Origin: an uncultured Pseudomonadota bacterium
Lineage (GTDB): Bacteria > Myxococcota_A > Bradymonadia > Bradymonadales > Bradymonadaceae
Length of the DNA stretch: 48,133 bases
Assembly: GCA_950059285.1 (NCBI GenBank)
Contig: CATLTV010000014.1
Coordinates: 1 to 48,133, forward strand
Direction of reading: 5' to 3'
A model generated the notes under the pieces. It ran no database searches. It saw only the letters and a list, made by a program, of their open reading frames with translations, and had not been told where the DNA came from. Each line of letters starts with the position of its first letter. The stretch's first letter is position 1. The position numbers and the translations under genes were made by a program. Below are positions 46,475-48,133 of the stretch, one piece after another.

Positions 46475-46518
46475 AAAAGTGTCAGATTTCGGGGAGTTCA
46501 TGCCTCTAATATGGTGAG
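46475..46518 (+). promoter_or_regulatory. Bipartite shared promoter-like element, site B
   Basis: AAAAGTGTCAG, 17 nt, CCTCTA, 4 nt, GGTGAG, directly after the cas1 stop and 26 nt before the cas2 ATG. It matches site A over both halves and in spacing. An ECF-type promoter for cas2 is the simplest reading. Confidence 0.75.
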
Positions 46519-46544
46519 GGATATGTATCACAGGAGGTTTGGTC

Positions 46545-46832
46545 ATGTATATTCTGGTCATGTACGACATTGGTTCTAACGCAGCGAGACGACGTGTGGT
46601 GAGGGCGTGTAAGGATGAGGGCTTGAGGCGAGTGCAGTATAGCGTGTTTGTAGGCACCGCGGGGATGGAGCAACATGAGCGTTTATCAGAGGTGATGAGG
46701 GTGGCGCTGGGAGATGCTCCTGGTGTGATTCATGTGATGCCATTGCACAGGGAGAGTTTGAAGAGGTTGACCGAGATTTTTAATCCGTGGCCTGAAGAGG
46801 AGGACGAGGACGGGCACCAGGGCGCGGCCTGA
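46545..46832 (+). CDS. cas2: CRISPR adaptation protein Cas2
   Basis: 95 residues from ATG 46545, with AGGAGG seven nt upstream. The ferredoxin-like fold starts YILVMYDIGS, with the conserved Asp of the YDI motif, then RRRVVRACKDEGLRRVQYSVFVG and a short acidic tail. Cas2 forms the dimer that holds Cas1 for spacer integration. It ends 3 nt before the inverted-repeat terminator that separates it from cas4. Confidence 0.93.
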   Translation: MYILVMYDIGSNAARRRVVRACKDEGLRRVQYSVFVGTAGMEQHERLSEVMRVALGDAPGVIHVMPLHRESLKRLTEIFNPWPEEEDEDGHQGAA

Positions 46833-46834
46833 GC

Positions 46835-46903
46835 CACGAAAGTAGAGATGCTGGGGCGGCTGGTTGCTGCGCAACCAGCCGCCCCAGCATCTCTACTTTC
46901 GTG
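46835..46903. terminator. 33-bp perfect hairpin between cas2 and cas4
   Basis: 46835-46867 pairs perfectly with 46871-46903 around TGC. The core is GC-rich (GGGGCGGCTGGTTGC) and the arm ends in CTACTTTCGTG. It would stop the cas2 transcript and uncouple cas4, or allow only read-through. Confidence 0.8.
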
Positions 46904-46945
46904 CAGTTAATTATACATATAAATCAATCACTTGAAGGTTTGTCG

Positions 46946-47626
46946 ATGAGAGGTCAGGAAGGGACACGAGAGGATATAGGGCCGTTTCCAGCAGGGGAGC
47001 TGGTGCGTTATTGTTTTTGTAGCAGGGCATCGTACTGGCGCAGGAGGTTACCGGAGCAGAGGTTGGAGGAGCTTCAGGGGACGGTGGGTGTCATGAGGTT
47101 AAGGGGGAGGCGTTTGCATGCAGAGGTAGGTCAGAGGAGCTTGAGGGAGTTACAGGTGGCGCTTGGGTTGGAGAGTGGAATCAGGAGGAAGCGACACGAG
47201 GTGAAGGTGATGGGGAGGCGCTGGTTTGGGAGGGTGGATTTGGTGTTGGAGCTTGAGAGTGGAGAGGTGGTGTTGGTGGAGATCAAGAGCAGCGCGAGGA
47301 ACAGGCGAGGAGCGAGGAGCCAGCTTGGAGCGTATCTGGAGGCGTGGAGTGAGGAGCATCGTGAGCCAGCCAGGGGGATGGTGTGGGAGCTGGTGGACGA
47401 TGAGTATGTGTATGAGGTGTTGATGGAGGATGTGCGAGGGGATCTTGATGAGATGTACGATGAGCTGGCGAAGATGGAGGTGAGCTGTCGTTTTCCCGAG
47501 ACGCATGCGCCCCCGTCGGCGTGCAAGGTGTGTGAGTATCTGGGGATGTGTGATGATGATCTTTGGAGAGAGCGAGAGGAGCCGGGCGAGGAGGACATCT
47601 TCGTGTACAAATCCCACATCTTCTAA
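46946..47626 (+). CDS. cas4: Cas4 exonuclease
   Basis: 226 residues from ATG 46946, with AAGG about seven nt upstream; a GTG at 46901 falls in the hairpin and is less likely. The RecB-like nuclease core has Asp98 (GRVDLVLE), the E-x-K pair Glu112/Lys114 (VEIKSS) and Gln126 with Tyr (QLGAYLEAW). Cysteines 23/25 near the N-terminus and CKVCEYLGMC (193-202) at the C-terminus suit an iron-sulfur cluster. Cas4 trims prespacer overhangs and sets PAM choice with Cas1. It ends 507 bp before the window edge. The coding strand is very G-rich. Confidence 0.92.
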   Translation: MRGQEGTREDIGPFPAGELVRYCFCSRASYWRRRLPEQRLEELQGTVGVMRLRGRRLHAEVGQRSLRELQVALGLESGIRRKRHEVKVMGRRWFGRVDLVLELESGEVVLVEIKSSARNRRGARSQLGAYLEAWSEEHREPARGMVWELVDDEYVYEVLMEDVRGDLDEMYDELAKMEVSCRFPETHAPPSACKVCEYLGMCDDDLWREREEPGEEDIFVYKSHIF

Positions 47627-48133
47627 ATACCGATATTTTTGTTGATTTTAATTTATATTTCAACAATTTATATTATCCTCACACACATTAAGTTAACATA
47701 ATAAAGTTACCACAAGAAAGATGACAAGAAAACTGTACCACAGCTCAAAACCCCCAAAAACGGGTTGCAATGGTACATTTTTGATACCAAGTGTATTTTT
47801 ATACTATGGTTATTTTGATACATTGATGCACATGATGAATCAATTTTTTAATTTAAATCCTTTGACTTAGCACACATTTTTTGTCATTTTGCATTGCAAC
47901 ATAAAACATGTCCAAAAACAGCCCCAAAAACACCCCAGGTTGTAACACATACCCATTGGTCGGTTTTTGATTTTGAGAAAAATTTTTATTCTTATAATAT
48001 TCAATATGTTAAGAGCGATCAAAAAATGAATGGCATGATAATTGTCAGGACGCTGGAGCAAAAAACTGTACCACACCTCCCCCATTTTGGCCCTCCAGAG
48101 CTGTGGTACAGTTTTTTGCATTGCACATGAACC
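47627..48133. other. AT-rich interval after cas4 with inverted sequence copies
   Basis: No gene. AAAACTGTACCACAGCTC occurs at 47729-47746, and its exact complement at 48098-48115, 350 bp apart. A second, shorter copy (48058-48074) pairs with 48103-48119 as a hairpin ending in TTTTTT. It could be a mobile-element end, a terminator or the start of a leader; it is not a CRISPR array. Confidence 0.6.
48058..48119. terminator. Hairpin with T run near the window edge
   Basis: 17-nt arms (48058-48074, 48103-48119) pair exactly around a 28-nt loop, with six A and six T at the outer ends. It could end transcripts from either side. The right arm also pairs with the 18-nt copy at 47729. Confidence 0.55.

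Noticed and set aside
47627-48133. CRISPR array after cas4
   Set aside because: No tandem direct repeats with spacers; the copies are inverted and unequally spaced.

Overview
The window looks like a piece of a Myxococcota/Deltaproteobacteria-type chromosome of moderate GC, possibly Bradymonadales-like. The placement is inference, from RCC1-repeat lipoproteins, many large secreted proteins, an FHA regulator, a possible MYXO-CTERM-like tail and the housekeeping genes. No rRNA, tRNA or complete CRISPR array is visible.

Region 1 (1-29.5 kb) is mostly chromosomal core. It holds glmU with an FHA/winged-helix regulator, adenosine deaminase, an orphan sensor kinase, a GH113-like lipoprotein, a secreted lipocalin-like protein, and a CDP-alcohol phosphotransferase fused to a degenerate nucleotidyltransferase in an overlapping run with two GT4 glycosyltransferases. 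A B12-type radical SAM enzyme, alpha-glucan phosphorylase, a 1335-residue RCC1 lipoprotein, a ParC/GyrA-like topoisomerase subunit and several envelope proteins follow. Many gene ends carry unusually long, perfect inverted repeats that look like two-way terminators.

Region 2 (29.5-36.1 kb) is accessory. It has a truncated McrC nuclease remnant, an intact IS4-family element with 17-bp ends and a 9-bp target duplication, a secreted beta-propeller protein, and a Fic-family protein whose catalytic His is replaced by Gln, preceded by three tandem 42-bp repeats.

Region 3 (36.1-48.1 kb) is the most interesting part. A leftward cluster (DUF3800-like protein, ECF-like sigma factor, a 485-residue unknown, and a protein with a possible CARF-like C-terminus) faces a rightward cluster (acidic tryptophan-motif protein, SNF2 helicase, Cas1, Cas2, Cas4). 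No interference effector (Cas3, Cas5/7/8, Cas9, Cas10, Cas12) is present. Three points in the island share a 44-45 bp bipartite element, AAAAGTGTCAG, then 17-18 nt, CCTCT(A/T), 4 nt, then GGTGAG-like. They lie upstream of the acidic-helicase-cas1 unit, of cas2, and of the unknown-CARF pair, always pointing at the gene. The simplest reading is that the sigma factor encoded here directs these promoters, giving a CRISPR adaptation module wired to a dedicated sigma factor and a possible nucleotide sensor. This is inference from sequence and was not tested.
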